A stretch of DNA of 64,000 bases. It comes from Acidobacteriota bacterium (GTDB taxonomy: Bacteria; Acidobacteriota; Terriglobia; Terriglobales; Acidobacteriaceae). Positions 24,863-33,633 of this stretch are shown one piece after another; position 1 is the first letter of the stretch; each line of letters starts with the position of its first letter. The notes beneath the pieces were generated by a model, which worked only from the letters and a program-made list of their open reading frames with translations, did not search any database and was not told the DNA's origin. The stretch lies in contig JABCZI010000005.1 in assembly GCA_013289765.1 (NCBI GenBank), positions 1 through 64,000 on the forward strand, read 5' to 3'. The position numbers and the translations under genes were made by a program.

Positions 24863-25825
24863 CTATTTGAAGAACTCGCCCATGTCGGCCGCGGTGGCGG
24901 CAGCTCCGGGCAAATCTGTTACTCTCAATCCTTCCAGCATCAGTCTCAAGCTGCTGGCGTGTTCGTAATGTGTTGTGGACTTATATCCGGCCTTCGCCAG
25001 TGGGCTTACGATTACAGCCGCCACTTGCCCTCCAGCATATTGAAGATCCGAAAGGGCGCCTTCATCGAACACGATAATCAGCAGCGAGTTCTGAAAAGCC
25101 GAGCTTGTCACCAGGGGACCCATGTTAGCGGAGAGCCACTGGTCGGCTGCAGCTAGCATCTGCGTATCGCTGCAGCTGCTGATTCCGGCCGGACAATTGT
25201 GCGCATCGTTATTCACGTCGGGAACGATGAACGAATAATCGGGCAGCGTGCCGCCTGAAAGGTCGGTGGCAAACTGTGTGAAGGGGACGACGTTGCTGGC
25301 CTGGCTGGAACTATTCTGAACGTCTGAGAAATAAACAAATGGATCGTGATGTTGCAGATAGGTCCCGGTGTCGATTCCCAGGTAACCCACCGAGGGCAGT
25401 CCTTCCTGATAGGTCTTCCAACTTTTTCCTGCTGTCGTCAGGGCCCGCACCACGTTATCTTGAGATACAACCCCGTTATAGGAATCGAGCTGGAGTCCCG
25501 TAATAGAAGTTCCTTCTCCCACCGTCAGCTCAAAATAGTTTGGCAATGAAGGATGGGCGTCAGCGAAATACTCCGTAGCCAGCCCGTTTGCCGTAGCGAG
25601 ACCGTTGAGATACGGCATGCTGGGATTCCCAATCACACTGCCGTAGCTATGGTTTTCTTCCACCACAATGAATACGTGCGTGAAGTGAGGGACCGTGCTG
25701 ACTGCAGATGTGCCGCTGCTTGAACTGCTGCTTGAACCGTTACTTGAACTGCCACCGCCGCAACCGGAATGCAACGCGACTGCGATCCAACAAAATACAA
25801 TGCCACGCCCCAGCTTTATCTTCAT
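24863..25825 (-). CDS. Lipoprotein phosphoesterase (acid phosphatase/phospholipase C superfamily)
   Basis: 320 aa. A lipoprotein signal ends LHSGC (Cys about 22), followed by a Gly/Ser-rich spacer. The phosphoesterase core starts HVFIVVEENHSYGSVIGN (metal-binding EENH), then ADAHPSLPNYFELTVG, YSFIVPDVNNDAHNCPAG and LLIIVFDEG (second metal Asp/Glu), ending with TTHYEHASSLRLMLEGL. These match the PF04185 family. It probably acts in the periplasm or on the outer surface on a phosphate ester; the substrate is unknown. Confidence 0.88.
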   Translation of the reverse strand: MKIKLGRGIVFCWIAVALHSGCGGGSSSNGSSSSSSSGTSAVSTVPHFTHVFIVVEENHSYGSVIGNPSMPYLNGLATANGLATEYFADAHPSLPNYFELTVGEGTSITGLQLDSYNGVVSQDNVVRALTTAGKSWKTYQEGLPSVGYLGIDTGTYLQHHDPFVYFSDVQNSSSQASNVVPFTQFATDLSGGTLPDYSFIVPDVNNDAHNCPAGISSCSDTQMLAAADQWLSANMGPLVTSSAFQNSLLIIVFDEGALSDLQYAGGQVAAVIVSPLAKAGYKSTTHYEHASSLRLMLEGLRVTDLPGAAATAADMGEFFK

Positions 25826-26000
25826 CGATCATGCAACCTTCGGCCAGATTCAGCCGAGAAGGTAGAGTTCAAGAACTTGGTGTAACGTCTTGATTCTCGG
25901 GCTCAGCTTTGGATGGTTGTTCGCCTTTGAGAGTTGCCGTTCAGATTTTTGTGCGCGCCAATTGTTGCGACGGCGCGACGAAGAAAAAGCGCAAGAAAAA

Positions 26001-26032
26001 GCTGGAGCGAGATTTCGACCTCTCGCTCCAGC
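26001..26032 (-). terminator. Intrinsic terminator of the zinc-ribbon gene
   Basis: gctggagcgaga and tctcgctccagc make a perfect 12 bp stem with an 8 nt loop. On the minus strand it is followed by tttttcttg, a proper T tract. It lies 21 bp beyond the stop of the gene at 26054-26242. Confidence 0.85.
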
Positions 26033-26053
26033 CCCTGAAATTCACGACGCTCT

Positions 26054-26242
26054 TTACAGTTTTTCGAAGAACTCGCACGCCGAGCACGAAATATAGATTC
26101 CGCCCGGAATCCCGCGCTGCCGATCTTTCATGCGCTTCACGATGCGCGTCACTTTGCCGCATTTTGGACAATCCGTGCTCTTGGCGGTGTCCATAACTTT
26201 CTTACGGTCCGCTGTTTTTGCGATCTTCCCGCCTACTGCCAT
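26054..26242 (-). CDS. Small zinc-ribbon protein
   Basis: 62 aa, start chosen at the ATG with aggag 8 nt upstream. The sequence has two CxxC knuckles, CPKCGK and CSAC, about 25 residues apart, preceded by a basic N-terminus (AVGGKIAKTADRKKVMDTAK). This predicts one structural Zn site. I do not recognise a named family; DNA/RNA or protein binding is possible. It is transcribed alone and ends at a good terminator. Confidence 0.8.
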   Translation of the reverse strand: MAVGGKIAKTADRKKVMDTAKSTDCPKCGKVTRIVKRMKDRQRGIPGGIYISCSACEFFEKL

Positions 26243-26561
26243 GGTTCGTTTCTCCTGATCTTGATTGCGCAGCGATCCGTTCGAGTTTCGCACGGATACG
26301 GATATTGATAAATGGAATGTAAAACCAACCCTGAATCTGACGGGAAGCCTGGGAATCCACTCCGGAAGGCCCTGCGCAGCTGCGCCCCGCATCTCTTCCG
26401 TCGTATTTTATTTTACAGCAAGGTTATGCCCGTTGTCTTGGCTTGCGTTGACCCATATCGCTTGCCCCTGCTACCGTCATATGTTTGCCCTTCCGCATGA
26501 GCTTCATCCTGTGGCGTGGCAAACCTCTTGCTAGAGCGAATCATCGCTACGGAGATTCATC
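26243..26561. other. Divergent intergenic region
   Basis: It separates the divergently transcribed zinc-ribbon and acyl-CoA dehydrogenase genes and must hold both promoters. No clear hexamers, repeat or RNA element could be singled out. The bases before 26562 (cggagattcatc) give the ribosome site of the dehydrogenase gene. Confidence 0.4.
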
Positions 26562-27743
26562 ATGCCAGCCATTAAATTTCGCGGTGTCGATTTCATTCAC
26601 TTCGATTCGCTTCTCACGGAAGAAGAGCGCCTGGTGCGCGATACCACGCGACAATTCATCGAAGATAACCTGATTCCCATCATCGAGGAATGTAACCGCG
26701 CCGGCCGTTTTCCCCGCGAACTGGTAAAGCCCATGGCCGATCTGGGTTTCTTCGGCGCATCGCTCAAGGGCTATGGCTGCGCCGGCATGGGCAATGTTGA
26801 ATATGGATTGATGACGCAGGAACTCGAGCGCGGCGATTCCGGCGTGCGCAGCTTTGTCAGCGTGCAGTCGGGACTCTGCATGTATCCGATCTACGAATTT
26901 GGCAGTGAAGAACAGAAACTGACATGGTTGCCCGCCATGCAGAAGGGCGAGAAGCTGGGATGCTTCGGCCTCACCGAACCCGGGTTCGGATCCAATCCCG
27001 GGGGCATGCTTACGCGCGCCCGGAAAGTTGGCAAGGAATACATTTTGAACGGCGAGAAGATGTGGATCACGTCCGGCAGCATCGCCGATGTCGCTATCAT
27101 CTGGGCCAAAGTAGAAAATGAAGATAACAAGATTCGCGGATTCCTGGTCGAGAGCGATCGCCCCGGTTTTAGCGCCCACGACGTTCACGGCAAGTGGTCG
27201 CTGCGCGCCTCCGTGACTTCGGGGCTGTCAATGCAGGATGTGCACATTCCGGAATCGAACTTGCTGCCGAAAAGCGGCGGCCTGAAGTCGCCATTGATGT
27301 GCCTGAACCAGGCGCGCTACGGCATCGCCTGGGGAGTGATTGGCGCGGCGATGTCTTGCTACGATTGCGCGCTGCAATATTCCATCTTGCGCAAGCAATG
27401 GCGCGATCAACCCATCGCCTCGCATCAACTGGTGCAGGACAAGCTCACCTGGATGATCAGCGAAATCACCAAAGCGCAACTGCTCGCGCTGCAAGTGGGC
27501 CGCCTGAAAGATCAAGGCAAGGTCGAGCACCAACACATCTCCATGGCCAAGCGCAACAACGTCTGGATGGCCCTTGAATGCGCCCGCCTCTCCCGCGACA
27601 TCCTCGGCGCCAACGGCGTCGCCGACGATTATCCCATCATGCGCCACATGATGAACCTTGAATCAGTGAAGACTTACGAGGGCACTCACGACGTGCATTC
27701 GCTGATCATTGGGCAGAGCGTGACGGGGATTGACGCGTTCTGA
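26562..27743 (+). CDS. gcdH: Glutaryl-CoA dehydrogenase-like acyl-CoA dehydrogenase
   Basis: 393 aa, normal length. FAD/substrate motifs are LGCFGLTEPGFGSNPGGM and KMWITSGSIADVAIIWAK; the C-terminal NLESVKTYEGTHDVHSLIIG carries the catalytic Glu (YEGTHD) typical of glutaryl-CoA dehydrogenases, as does the early VQSGLCMYPIYEFGSEEQK. The enzyme would oxidise and decarboxylate glutaryl-CoA to crotonyl-CoA in lysine/tryptophan/aromatic breakdown. It is a single gene with no visible partner ETF genes nearby. Another short-chain acyl-CoA dehydrogenase specificity cannot be excluded. Confidence 0.85.
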   Translation: MPAIKFRGVDFIHFDSLLTEEERLVRDTTRQFIEDNLIPIIEECNRAGRFPRELVKPMADLGFFGASLKGYGCAGMGNVEYGLMTQELERGDSGVRSFVSVQSGLCMYPIYEFGSEEQKLTWLPAMQKGEKLGCFGLTEPGFGSNPGGMLTRARKVGKEYILNGEKMWITSGSIADVAIIWAKVENEDNKIRGFLVESDRPGFSAHDVHGKWSLRASVTSGLSMQDVHIPESNLLPKSGGLKSPLMCLNQARYGIAWGVIGAAMSCYDCALQYSILRKQWRDQPIASHQLVQDKLTWMISEITKAQLLALQVGRLKDQGKVEHQHISMAKRNNVWMALECARLSRDILGANGVADDYPIMRHMMNLESVKTYEGTHDVHSLIIGQSVTGIDAF

Positions 27744-27768
27744 GTGGTATTCGCGATCAAGAATCTGC

Positions 27769-27815
27769 TTGACATGTTCGCATTATGCGAAGTATGATCT
27801 TCGCATAATGCGAAC
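27769..27815 (+). promoter_or_regulatory. higBA promoter with two-palindrome operator
   Basis: A perfect -35 TTGACA (27769-27774) is 18 bp from TATGAT (27793-27798). The -10 hexamer is exactly the 6 nt loop of a perfect 17 bp inverted repeat: gttcgcattatgcgaag (27776-27792) and cttcgcataatgcgaac (27799-27815). Each arm is itself palindromic around ttcgcat-N-atgcgaa, giving two operator dyads that bracket the -10. Binding of the antitoxin dimer(s) would block polymerase, the classic autoregulation of toxin-antitoxin operons. Confidence 0.92.
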
Positions 27816-27847
27816 CTGAGAATTAGGTATTGGCCGTAACACAGGGC

Positions 27848-28135
27848 ATGCACGTCATCAGCCGCAAGAAGCTCAAGCAAGCCGTCGAGCGGCACCGCGA
27901 CCTTGAAGTTCCGCTGGACGTATTTTTTCGGATTGCGAAGAAGGCTCAGTGGAAGAATCTATCAGACGTACGGAAGACTCTTGCGAGCGCGGACGCCATT
28001 GGGAAGTGGACGGTCTTCAACGTTAAAGGCAATCGGTACCGGCTGATTACCGAAATCAATTACGCTTTTGGCCGAATCTACATCCGCCATCTTTTGACAT
28101 ACGCCGAGTACGACCGAGGAATTTGGAAATTATGA
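27848..28135 (+). CDS. higB: HigB-type mRNA interferase toxin
   Basis: 95 aa from the ATG at 27848; the earlier GTG at 27830 is less likely. It matches the HigB (PF09907) pattern: HVISRKKLKQAVERHRD, AKKAQWKNLSDVRKTLASAD, WTVFNVKGNRYRLITEINY, IYIRHLLTYAEYDRGIWKL. Such RelE-fold ribonucleases cleave mRNA on the ribosome. The toxin gene precedes the antitoxin gene, the HigBA order, and overlaps it by 4 bp. Confidence 0.93.
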   Translation: MHVISRKKLKQAVERHRDLEVPLDVFFRIAKKAQWKNLSDVRKTLASADAIGKWTVFNVKGNRYRLITEINYAFGRIYIRHLLTYAEYDRGIWKL

Positions 28136-28533
28136 GTGCCACCGCCGCCCGTTCTGAATATGCCGCTCTGCTCGCCAGCACGCTGCCGGCTGTTATTCGC
28201 AGCGAGGCGGAGAACCAGCGTTACCTCGCTTTGCTGGAAGAGTTGGACAGCAAAGGTAACAAGATGACTGCTGCCGAGCGTCGCATGACGGAGCTCCTCA
28301 CACTGCTCATCGAAGATTTTGAAGAGAAGCACTACGCGTTCAAGACGGCTAGTCCCGTGGATGTCTTGAACGAATTGATGCTCGCGAATAATCTGAAACA
28401 GAAGGATATGTTGGATGTTTTCGGGACGCCCAGCATCGTCTCCGAGATTTTGCACGGAAAGCGGCAGCTAACTACGGAACACATTCGGCGTCTCAGTCGT
28501 CGATTTCAGGTCTCGCCCGAAGTCTTCATCTAA
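28132..28533 (+). CDS. higA: HigA-type antitoxin with XRE-like HTH
   Basis: 133 aa from the ATG at 28132, which overlaps the toxin stop (ATGA). The C-terminal half is a Cro/C1-type HTH: DVLNELMLANNLKQKDMLDVFGTPSIVSEILHGKRQLTTEHIRRLSRRFQVSPEVFI. The N-terminal half is helical, EN-rich, and should bind the toxin. It is expected to repress the operon through the double palindrome at 27776-27815. Confidence 0.92.
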   Translation: MSATAARSEYAALLASTLPAVIRSEAENQRYLALLEELDSKGNKMTAAERRMTELLTLLIEDFEEKHYAFKTASPVDVLNELMLANNLKQKDMLDVFGTPSIVSEILHGKRQLTTEHIRRLSRRFQVSPEVFI

Positions 28534-28570
28534 AATGAGTTTCGCGCCCCTGGTGGGGTCGCTTGGCATC

Positions 28571-29776
28571 TCAGGCCGTTGGTTTATCCCGCGGCGGTTC
28601 CACCGCCATGAACTCCTCTGCGAACCGCTGTGCATAGCTTTCCAGTAAAGCCGGCACCCGTCCCGGATCGCGCGATCGCAGAATCAACCCAGCGTGGTGA
28701 TGCTTCTTGATTCGTAAGGACACTTCCGGATCCTTGTATCCCGAGGTGTCGGGATTCTCCTGTCTCGCCAACGAAAGAATGACTCCCGCGTAGTCTTCGC
28801 GCACCGCCGGGAGCTTGTAAGTGCCATCCTCGCCCGCAACTTCGATGCGGGCCCATTCGCGCCAGAGGTTAAGGCCGGTGGCGGCTTCGATCATTTCGTT
28901 GATGTAAGCTCCGCCAACGCGCGCGGCACACTCAAGAAAATAAAAATGCCCGTCGGCATTTGCCCGGATGAATTCGGTATGCGCTACTCCCCGCACCAGG
29001 CCCAGCGCAGCAATCAGGTCGCGATTGATCTGCCGCAGTCCTGAGTCTTCTTCGCTTCCGCGAGCGACCGTGAACGTCGTAAACACTCCGCCGCCCTGGG
29101 CCACATTCATCGGAGCCTTGCCGTACTTACTTACGTTTGCAAAAACCACTTCATTTTCCGAGACCACTGAATCGACGTGATAAACGTCGCCCGGAACAAA
29201 TTGTTCCAGCAGAAAAGAGGATTGCTTGTCTCCCAGTTGTTCCAGCAGCGGCCACAATTCTTCCCCCGCATGAATCTTCGTGATTCCTATTGCTGATGCC
29301 TCCTGTCTCGGTTTCAGTACCCATGGTCCCGGAACATGCTCAAGGTAATAACGGATATCGCCGTGATTGAACGCTGGAACGAAATCGGGAACGCGCACGT
29401 TGCCATCAAGAGCTTTCATGCGCATGGCGAGCTTGTCGCGAAAGTAACGCATGGTGGTCAGTCCCATGCCGGGCACGCGCAGATGTTCGCGCAAGGTTGC
29501 GGCGGTTTCCATGTCATATTCGTCGAGCGCGACGATGCGGTCGATCTTCTGTGTCCGCGCGAGATGGCTGACAGCTGGCACGATGTCAGCCAGGGGAATA
29601 TCCGCCGGAAGATAGAAAGTGTTGTCAAGACTATCGCGCGGCCAGTCGGCATCGCGCAGCTTCTCCGCCGTGAGCAACAATACGCGGCAACCGTGCCGCT
29701 TGCACTCGCGCATGAATTCCTGTCCCTTCACGTACGTCGTAATGCACAGGAAGGTCAGCGGGCGCGATTCCGGCAT
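28571..29776 (-). CDS. ATP-grasp domain ligase
   Basis: 401 aa from the ATG at 29776, with aaaggagg close upstream. An N-terminal pre-ATP-grasp Rossmann-like part (LTFLCITTYVKGQEFMRECK, KIDRIVALDEYDMETAATLREHL) precedes the ATP-grasp core: DKLAMRMKA, GPWVLKPRQEASAIGITKI, SSFLLEQFVPGDVYHVDSVV, and the metal-binding FYFLECAARVGGAYINEMIEAATGLN. Such enzymes couple a carboxylate to an amine or similar nucleophile through an acyl phosphate. The C-terminus (DYAGVILSLARQENPDTSG) resembles the carnosine-synthase/biotin-carboxylase-like group. The substrate is not evident, and the gene is not in an operon. Confidence 0.85.
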   Translation of the reverse strand: MPESRPLTFLCITTYVKGQEFMRECKRHGCRVLLLTAEKLRDADWPRDSLDNTFYLPADIPLADIVPAVSHLARTQKIDRIVALDEYDMETAATLREHLRVPGMGLTTMRYFRDKLAMRMKALDGNVRVPDFVPAFNHGDIRYYLEHVPGPWVLKPRQEASAIGITKIHAGEELWPLLEQLGDKQSSFLLEQFVPGDVYHVDSVVSENEVVFANVSKYGKAPMNVAQGGGVFTTFTVARGSEEDSGLRQINRDLIAALGLVRGVAHTEFIRANADGHFYFLECAARVGGAYINEMIEAATGLNLWREWARIEVAGEDGTYKLPAVREDYAGVILSLARQENPDTSGYKDPEVSLRIKKHHHAGLILRSRDPGRVPALLESYAQRFAEEFMAVEPPRDKPTA

Positions 29777-29939
29777 CGGGCCTCCTTTCAAAACAGGGTG
29801 CAGAGAATATCACGAAGGCGGTGGTCGGAGTATCGGTTTATTCCATGGCGTATTCCGTTTCTTTCAATCCGTCGCGGATTGGTTTATATTCACAAGCCGG
29901 CTCAGAAACGCTGGTTCATAAGCTTGCTTGGAGGCTCTC

Positions 29940-30971
29940 ATGGCTACGCAAACACGTCCAGAAGGCAAGGCCCGCAGTTTCGGGGAAAACATTGAAAGCG
30001 ATCTGACCTCGCGATTTCTGCGGGTGGTGGAAGTTGCGGCAATCGCTTCAGCCCGCACCATGGGCCAGGGCGAACGCAAGCTCTCCGATCAGGTAGCCAC
30101 CGAAGCGATGCGCCACACCATGGATTCAATCCCCATGCGCGGGACCATCGTCATCGGCGAAGGCGAGCGCGATGAAGCGCCCATGCTCTATATAGGCGAG
30201 AAAGTCGGCGCGGAATTTCCTGATGGGCGCGAGGTTCCCGAGGTCGATATTGCGGTCGATCCGCTCGAGGGCACCAACCTTTGCGCCACCGGCGCGCCCG
30301 GTGCGATCACCGTGCTTGCCGCTTCGGAACGCGGTGGGCTGCTGAACGCTCCCGACTGCTACATGGAGAAAATCGTGGTCGGTCCCTCTTGCAAGAATGC
30401 TGTCGAGCTCGATGCGCCGGTAGCTGACAATTTGAAGAACATCGCGAAGAGAATGAATCGCGACGTGGAGGATCTCGTCGTGATCGTGCTCGATCGCCCT
30501 CGGCATGAAAAACTGATTGGCGATATTCGAGCCGCTGGCGCCCGCATTCGCCTTATCGGTGATGGCGACCTGTCGGCGGGCATTGCCGCCGCCGTTATCG
30601 GCACGGGCGTACATGCAGTAATGGGCTCAGGCGGAGCCCCGGAGGGCGTGATTACGGCCGCCGCCATCCGTTGCCTCAACGGCTACATGCTCGGCCGCCT
30701 GGTGGTGAAACCCGATCAGGAAGAGCGCCTCGCTCGCATGGGCATCAAAGACAAGAAAAGAATCTACGAAGCCGAAGACCTCGCTCCCGGCAAACAACTC
30801 ATCTTCGCTGCCACCGGAGTTACCGACGGGTCGCTGATGAAAGGTGTCCGCTTCTTCGGCGAAGGTACGCGCACTTCCTCCGTAATCCTGACCCTGCAGA
30901 CCGGCAAAGTGCGATTCATCGAGAGCATCCACTTGGAAAAAGGTCCGGATATTAAAGTCAGGTTCGCGTAG
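29940..30971 (+). CDS. glpX: Fructose-1,6-bisphosphatase class II
   Basis: 343 aa from the ATG at 29940 with ggagg 6 nt upstream. GlpX landmarks: [73 protein letters not shown] (metal site DPLEGT), [46 protein letters not shown] and [17 protein letters not shown]. It dephosphorylates fructose-1,6-bisphosphate in gluconeogenesis. Seen together with the PPi-type phosphofructokinase at 55 kb, it would give the cell both an irreversible and a possibly reversible route at this step. Confidence 0.96.
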   Translation: MATQTRPEGKARSFGENIESDLTSRFLRVVEVAAIASARTMGQGERKLSDQVATEAMRHTMDSIPMRGTIVIGEGERDEAPMLYIGEKVGAEFPDGREVPEVDIAVDPLEGTNLCATGAPGAITVLAASERGGLLNAPDCYMEKIVVGPSCKNAVELDAPVADNLKNIAKRMNRDVEDLVVIVLDRPRHEKLIGDIRAAGARIRLIGDGDLSAGIAAAVIGTGVHAVMGSGGAPEGVITAAAIRCLNGYMLGRLVVKPDQEERLARMGIKDKKRIYEAEDLAPGKQLIFAATGVTDGSLMKGVRFFGEGTRTSSVILTLQTGKVRFIESIHLEKGPDIKVRFA

Positions 30972-31007
30972 ACCTCCGTTTTCGCACGATACGGAGGACT
31001 TAATCAT

Positions 31008-32288
31008 TCACTTCAGATACTCCGAATTGTTTTTCAGATCCTCCGGAATATCGGGGAAGGGTGGAAACGCTTGCGAGTATCCCTTGAACAAACTCATGCA
31101 GATTTCCGCCCGGCGATTGCCGTCGTGAATGGCAATTTTGTGAGGATGGCCTTTCGAATAACCTTCCCATAGCGAGACGCCTGCGTAGGCGCCGTCTTTG
31201 CGCAGAACGTAATAGATCATGTCGATAAAGCGCACCTTGTTCATGTCGCTGTTGTAATTGCGGACGATGCGCTTGAGGGCGTCCATGCCCGCTTCGTGCG
31301 GCGACATGCCATGACGCATATTTTCGACGATGGTGTGCGCGCCCGCCACCTTGATATTTTCCTCGCCGCTGCCGGTCGCGCCGGCAGAGCCTACGTCTTG
31401 ATCGGTGTAACAGCCGGCGCCGATGATGGGCGAATCGCCGCAGCGTCCGGGAAGTTTGAAAGCCAGGCCGCTGGTGGTGGTGCAACCGGAAATTTCTCCC
31501 TTATCATTGAGCGCGGAACAGTGAATGGTGCCGGTCGGCGGGAACAGAACTTTGCGGACGGCTGCTAATTGATGTTCCGGAGCGATACCGAGACCGGCGG
31601 CGCGCGCTTGTAGATTCTGTATGCGATGTTGCCATACTTCCGACTGCGGCTTTTCATCGCTTGCCGGGGGCTGCCAGTGCGGATCGGCTAGGCCAGGACC
31701 CCACCAGTCATCGGTCGAGTGAAATTCTTTCCAGAGCAACCAGATCTTGCGCGAATGTTCCGTCAGCAGATTCTCGCGCGGGAAGCCCATGGCCACGGCA
31801 AAGCGCTCGGCGCCTTCTCCAACGAGCATCACATGACCGGTGTGCTGCATCACGGCTTTTGAAACCAGCGACACATTCTTGATGTTGCGCACGCCACCGA
31901 CCGAGCCCGCGCGGCGCGTCGGTCCGTGCATGCAGCAGGCGTCGAGTTCGACGACACCTTCCTCGTTGGGAATTCCGCCGAGGCCGACGGTGTCGTCATT
32001 AGGATCGTCTTCCGGACCTTTAACTACGCGAAGCGCGGCGTCGAGGGTGTCGCCGCCGTTCTTCAAGAATGCGAATGCGTCCTCAAGGTAGTTGAAGCCG
32101 TTATTGGCGCAGACGATGATCGGGCGCTTGTGCGGTCCTGATTGCTCGTCGTGTTTCTGCGTGGCCGCATTCTGCTTCGGGTTCTCTTTGCCATCCCTGT
32201 CATCCTGATTCTGCGCGTGCGCTCCTACACCAGTGGCGACCGCTCCCAGAACGGAGGTCTTGACGAAATCACGGCGAGAGAAAGTCAT
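31008..32288 (-). CDS. Tat-exported asparaginase-2 family (isoaspartyl peptidase/glycosylasparaginase-like) hydrolase
   Basis: 426 aa from the ATG at 32288, with aggagaagga upstream. The N-terminus SRRDFVKTSVLGAVATGVGAHAQ is a twin-arginine signal. The family core includes DTLDAALRVVKGPEDDP, GLGGIPNEEGVVELDACCM and the self-cleavage site region GTIHCSALNDKGEISGCTTTSG, whose Thr becomes the N-terminal nucleophile, then GRCGDSPIIGAGCY. These are the Ntn-hydrolase features of N4-(beta-N-acetylglucosaminyl)-L-asparaginase relatives. It would act in the periplasm on amino-acid side-chain amides. Specificity is uncertain. Confidence 0.9.
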   Translation of the reverse strand: MTFSRRDFVKTSVLGAVATGVGAHAQNQDDRDGKENPKQNAATQKHDEQSGPHKRPIIVCANNGFNYLEDAFAFLKNGGDTLDAALRVVKGPEDDPNDDTVGLGGIPNEEGVVELDACCMHGPTRRAGSVGGVRNIKNVSLVSKAVMQHTGHVMLVGEGAERFAVAMGFPRENLLTEHSRKIWLLWKEFHSTDDWWGPGLADPHWQPPASDEKPQSEVWQHRIQNLQARAAGLGIAPEHQLAAVRKVLFPPTGTIHCSALNDKGEISGCTTTSGLAFKLPGRCGDSPIIGAGCYTDQDVGSAGATGSGEENIKVAGAHTIVENMRHGMSPHEAGMDALKRIVRNYNSDMNKVRFIDMIYYVLRKDGAYAGVSLWEGYSKGHPHKIAIHDGNRRAEICMSLFKGYSQAFPPFPDIPEDLKNNSEYLK

Positions 32289-32483
32289 GCGGTCCTTCTC
32301 CTGTGGGAAAGCGGGAAGCATATCACGAGGCTCTCTGGTTTCACGCGTGCGCTGCGGGAGATGGCGTCAAGGGTTTTGGCGGTCCAGTCGTGGATTTTGA
32401 TCCGGACTAAAAAATATCAGATCGAATCAACTTAATTACTTAGAATCAACGATTTACAGTGCTTCGATCTGCCTTGAATCCAG

Positions 32484-32650
32484 GTAAAATATTGAATATA
32501 AAAGACTTGATTGTAAAATATTGGAAACAAAAGACTTGCTGCGGTGCCCATTCAGTAAGTCCTTTAGAATCAGCACCGCCGCTTCGGGATGACTCATAAA
32601 ATATTGATAACACAAGGCTTGCGGGCAAAATCTTGAACCTTAAGGACTTA
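32484..32650. repeat. Four imperfect about 26 bp AT-rich repeats
   Basis: Units at 32484-32509, 32513-32538, 32597-32621 and 32625-32650 share the pattern aaaatattga...aaagacttg. The first two are near-identical and spaced 29 bp; the third and fourth are spaced 28 bp and more diverged. An approximate earlier unit may exist near 32409. They do not form a CRISPR array (the units are nearly contiguous and degenerate). They may be protein-binding sites or a minisatellite. Confidence 0.75.
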
Positions 32651-32834
32651 ATTAGCCTAGTGATATTAAATTGTCAATGAGCGGTGCTTTAAAGAATAGT
32701 ATGATCTGGGCGCAGGATGGAGTCAACGAAAATCGAGCGGCCGGAAGTGCATCGCAGTCAGCACGAAATGCTGTGCGACCGAGCGAAGTTTTTCGGATGA
32801 CAGGTTTTATGCGGAAATAAAGCAAAAGGAAAAA

Positions 32835-32851
32835 GGGCCGCTTAGCGGCCC
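32835..32851 (-). terminator. Intrinsic terminator of the 75 aa gene
   Basis: gggccgc / gcggccc (7 bp stem, 3 nt loop) lies 23 bp past the stop of the gene at 32874. On the minus strand it is followed by tttttccttttg. Confidence 0.85.
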
Positions 32852-32873
32852 TCGGAAACGTTAGACTGCGCGA

Positions 32874-33101
32874 TTACAGGGTGGATTCGATTTCAAAGCC
32901 CCAGGCTTCGAGGAGAGGTTCAGGAATGTACTTCGAATTCTTGTTGCGGCGGGCCCATTCGCGCAGACGGGTGGAACGTAGATATTGGTCCGGAGTGAGC
33001 TTGTATTCGCGCACGACCTGCTCAAACTCGGTGATGGTGGGGACAATTGGACCGATGGGCTCGGGTTTGCCCCAGTTCGGATTTCCGCGTCGCTTTGCCA
33101 T
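32874..33101 (-). CDS. Small conserved acidobacterial protein, MAKRRGNPNWGKP type
   Basis: 75 aa from the ATG at 33101 (gaaagg 10 nt upstream). The basic N-terminus MAKRRGNPNWGKP and the helical middle FEQVVREYKLTPDQYLRSTRLREWARRNKNSKYIPEPLLEAWG are of a type I recognise from many Acidobacteria hypotheticals. Positive charge and an H-T-H-like spacing suggest nucleic-acid binding, but no domain is certain. It is transcribed alone with its own terminator. Confidence 0.75.
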   Translation of the reverse strand: MAKRRGNPNWGKPEPIGPIVPTITEFEQVVREYKLTPDQYLRSTRLREWARRNKNSKYIPEPLLEAWGFEIESTL

Positions 33102-33633
33102 GAAAACTTGCCTTTCGTACAAAGGGGGACTGAACTCAATAATCGCGCTATCTATTTGATTCTCCGGGCTGTCAGGGGATGCATTGAAAAAAGCAGGCGG
33201 CACCGGACGACCAGGATTTGACCACGGTACCCTGAATCCCAAAACTTGATTGGAGACTCAGTAGGTTAGGGCACTTTTTGCTGAAAGTCAATCAAAATCT
33301 GCGCTGATCGCTTGAGTTAAACAGTTCTAACCACTTGGATTGATTGTGGTTAGTGGAGCTTTCCTGAACATGGCCGTAGGTATTAGTAGCGCCTGGAAAT
33401 CAGTCTTAACGGGTCAGTCTTAACACGTCGATCGTGAGCCAGAACCGGTTTCCAGACGACTGTACGATGCATTACTCTCGTACCCTACCGCCGCAAAGGG
33501 CGCATTGATCAAGCAGTGGACGGGGCTTAGAGTTATGGGAGCGATGTCTCGATTTGTCGGTGGAGGCTGTGAGACGCGCTCTCCATTGGTTCACGCGGAC
33601 TTTCGACGGCGGGGAAAGATTTAGGACGGTACC
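33102..33633. other. Intergenic region without a recognised gene
   Basis: About 530 bp between divergent genes. A direct repeat cagtcttaac occurs at about 33400-33409 and 33415-33424. No coding frame, tRNA or hairpin of note was found. It must contain the promoters of the 75 aa gene and of the REC-PilZ gene. Confidence 0.45.

Larger units (their letters stand above)
32289..32873. other. AT-rich intergenic region with repeats
   Basis: I see no convincing gene. It holds the promoter of the Tat hydrolase (left), the AT-rich repeat array at 32484-32650, and at the right the terminator of the 75 aa gene. The base composition is clearly lower in G+C than the flanks. Confidence 0.6.

Noticed and set aside
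32484..32650. CRISPR array
   Set aside because: Units are degenerate, nearly contiguous and without spacers of uniform length, and no cas gene is in the window.
32400..33630. Replication origin
   Set aside because: Despite the AT-rich repeats and skew change, no DnaA boxes and no dnaA, dnaN or gyrB genes were found.
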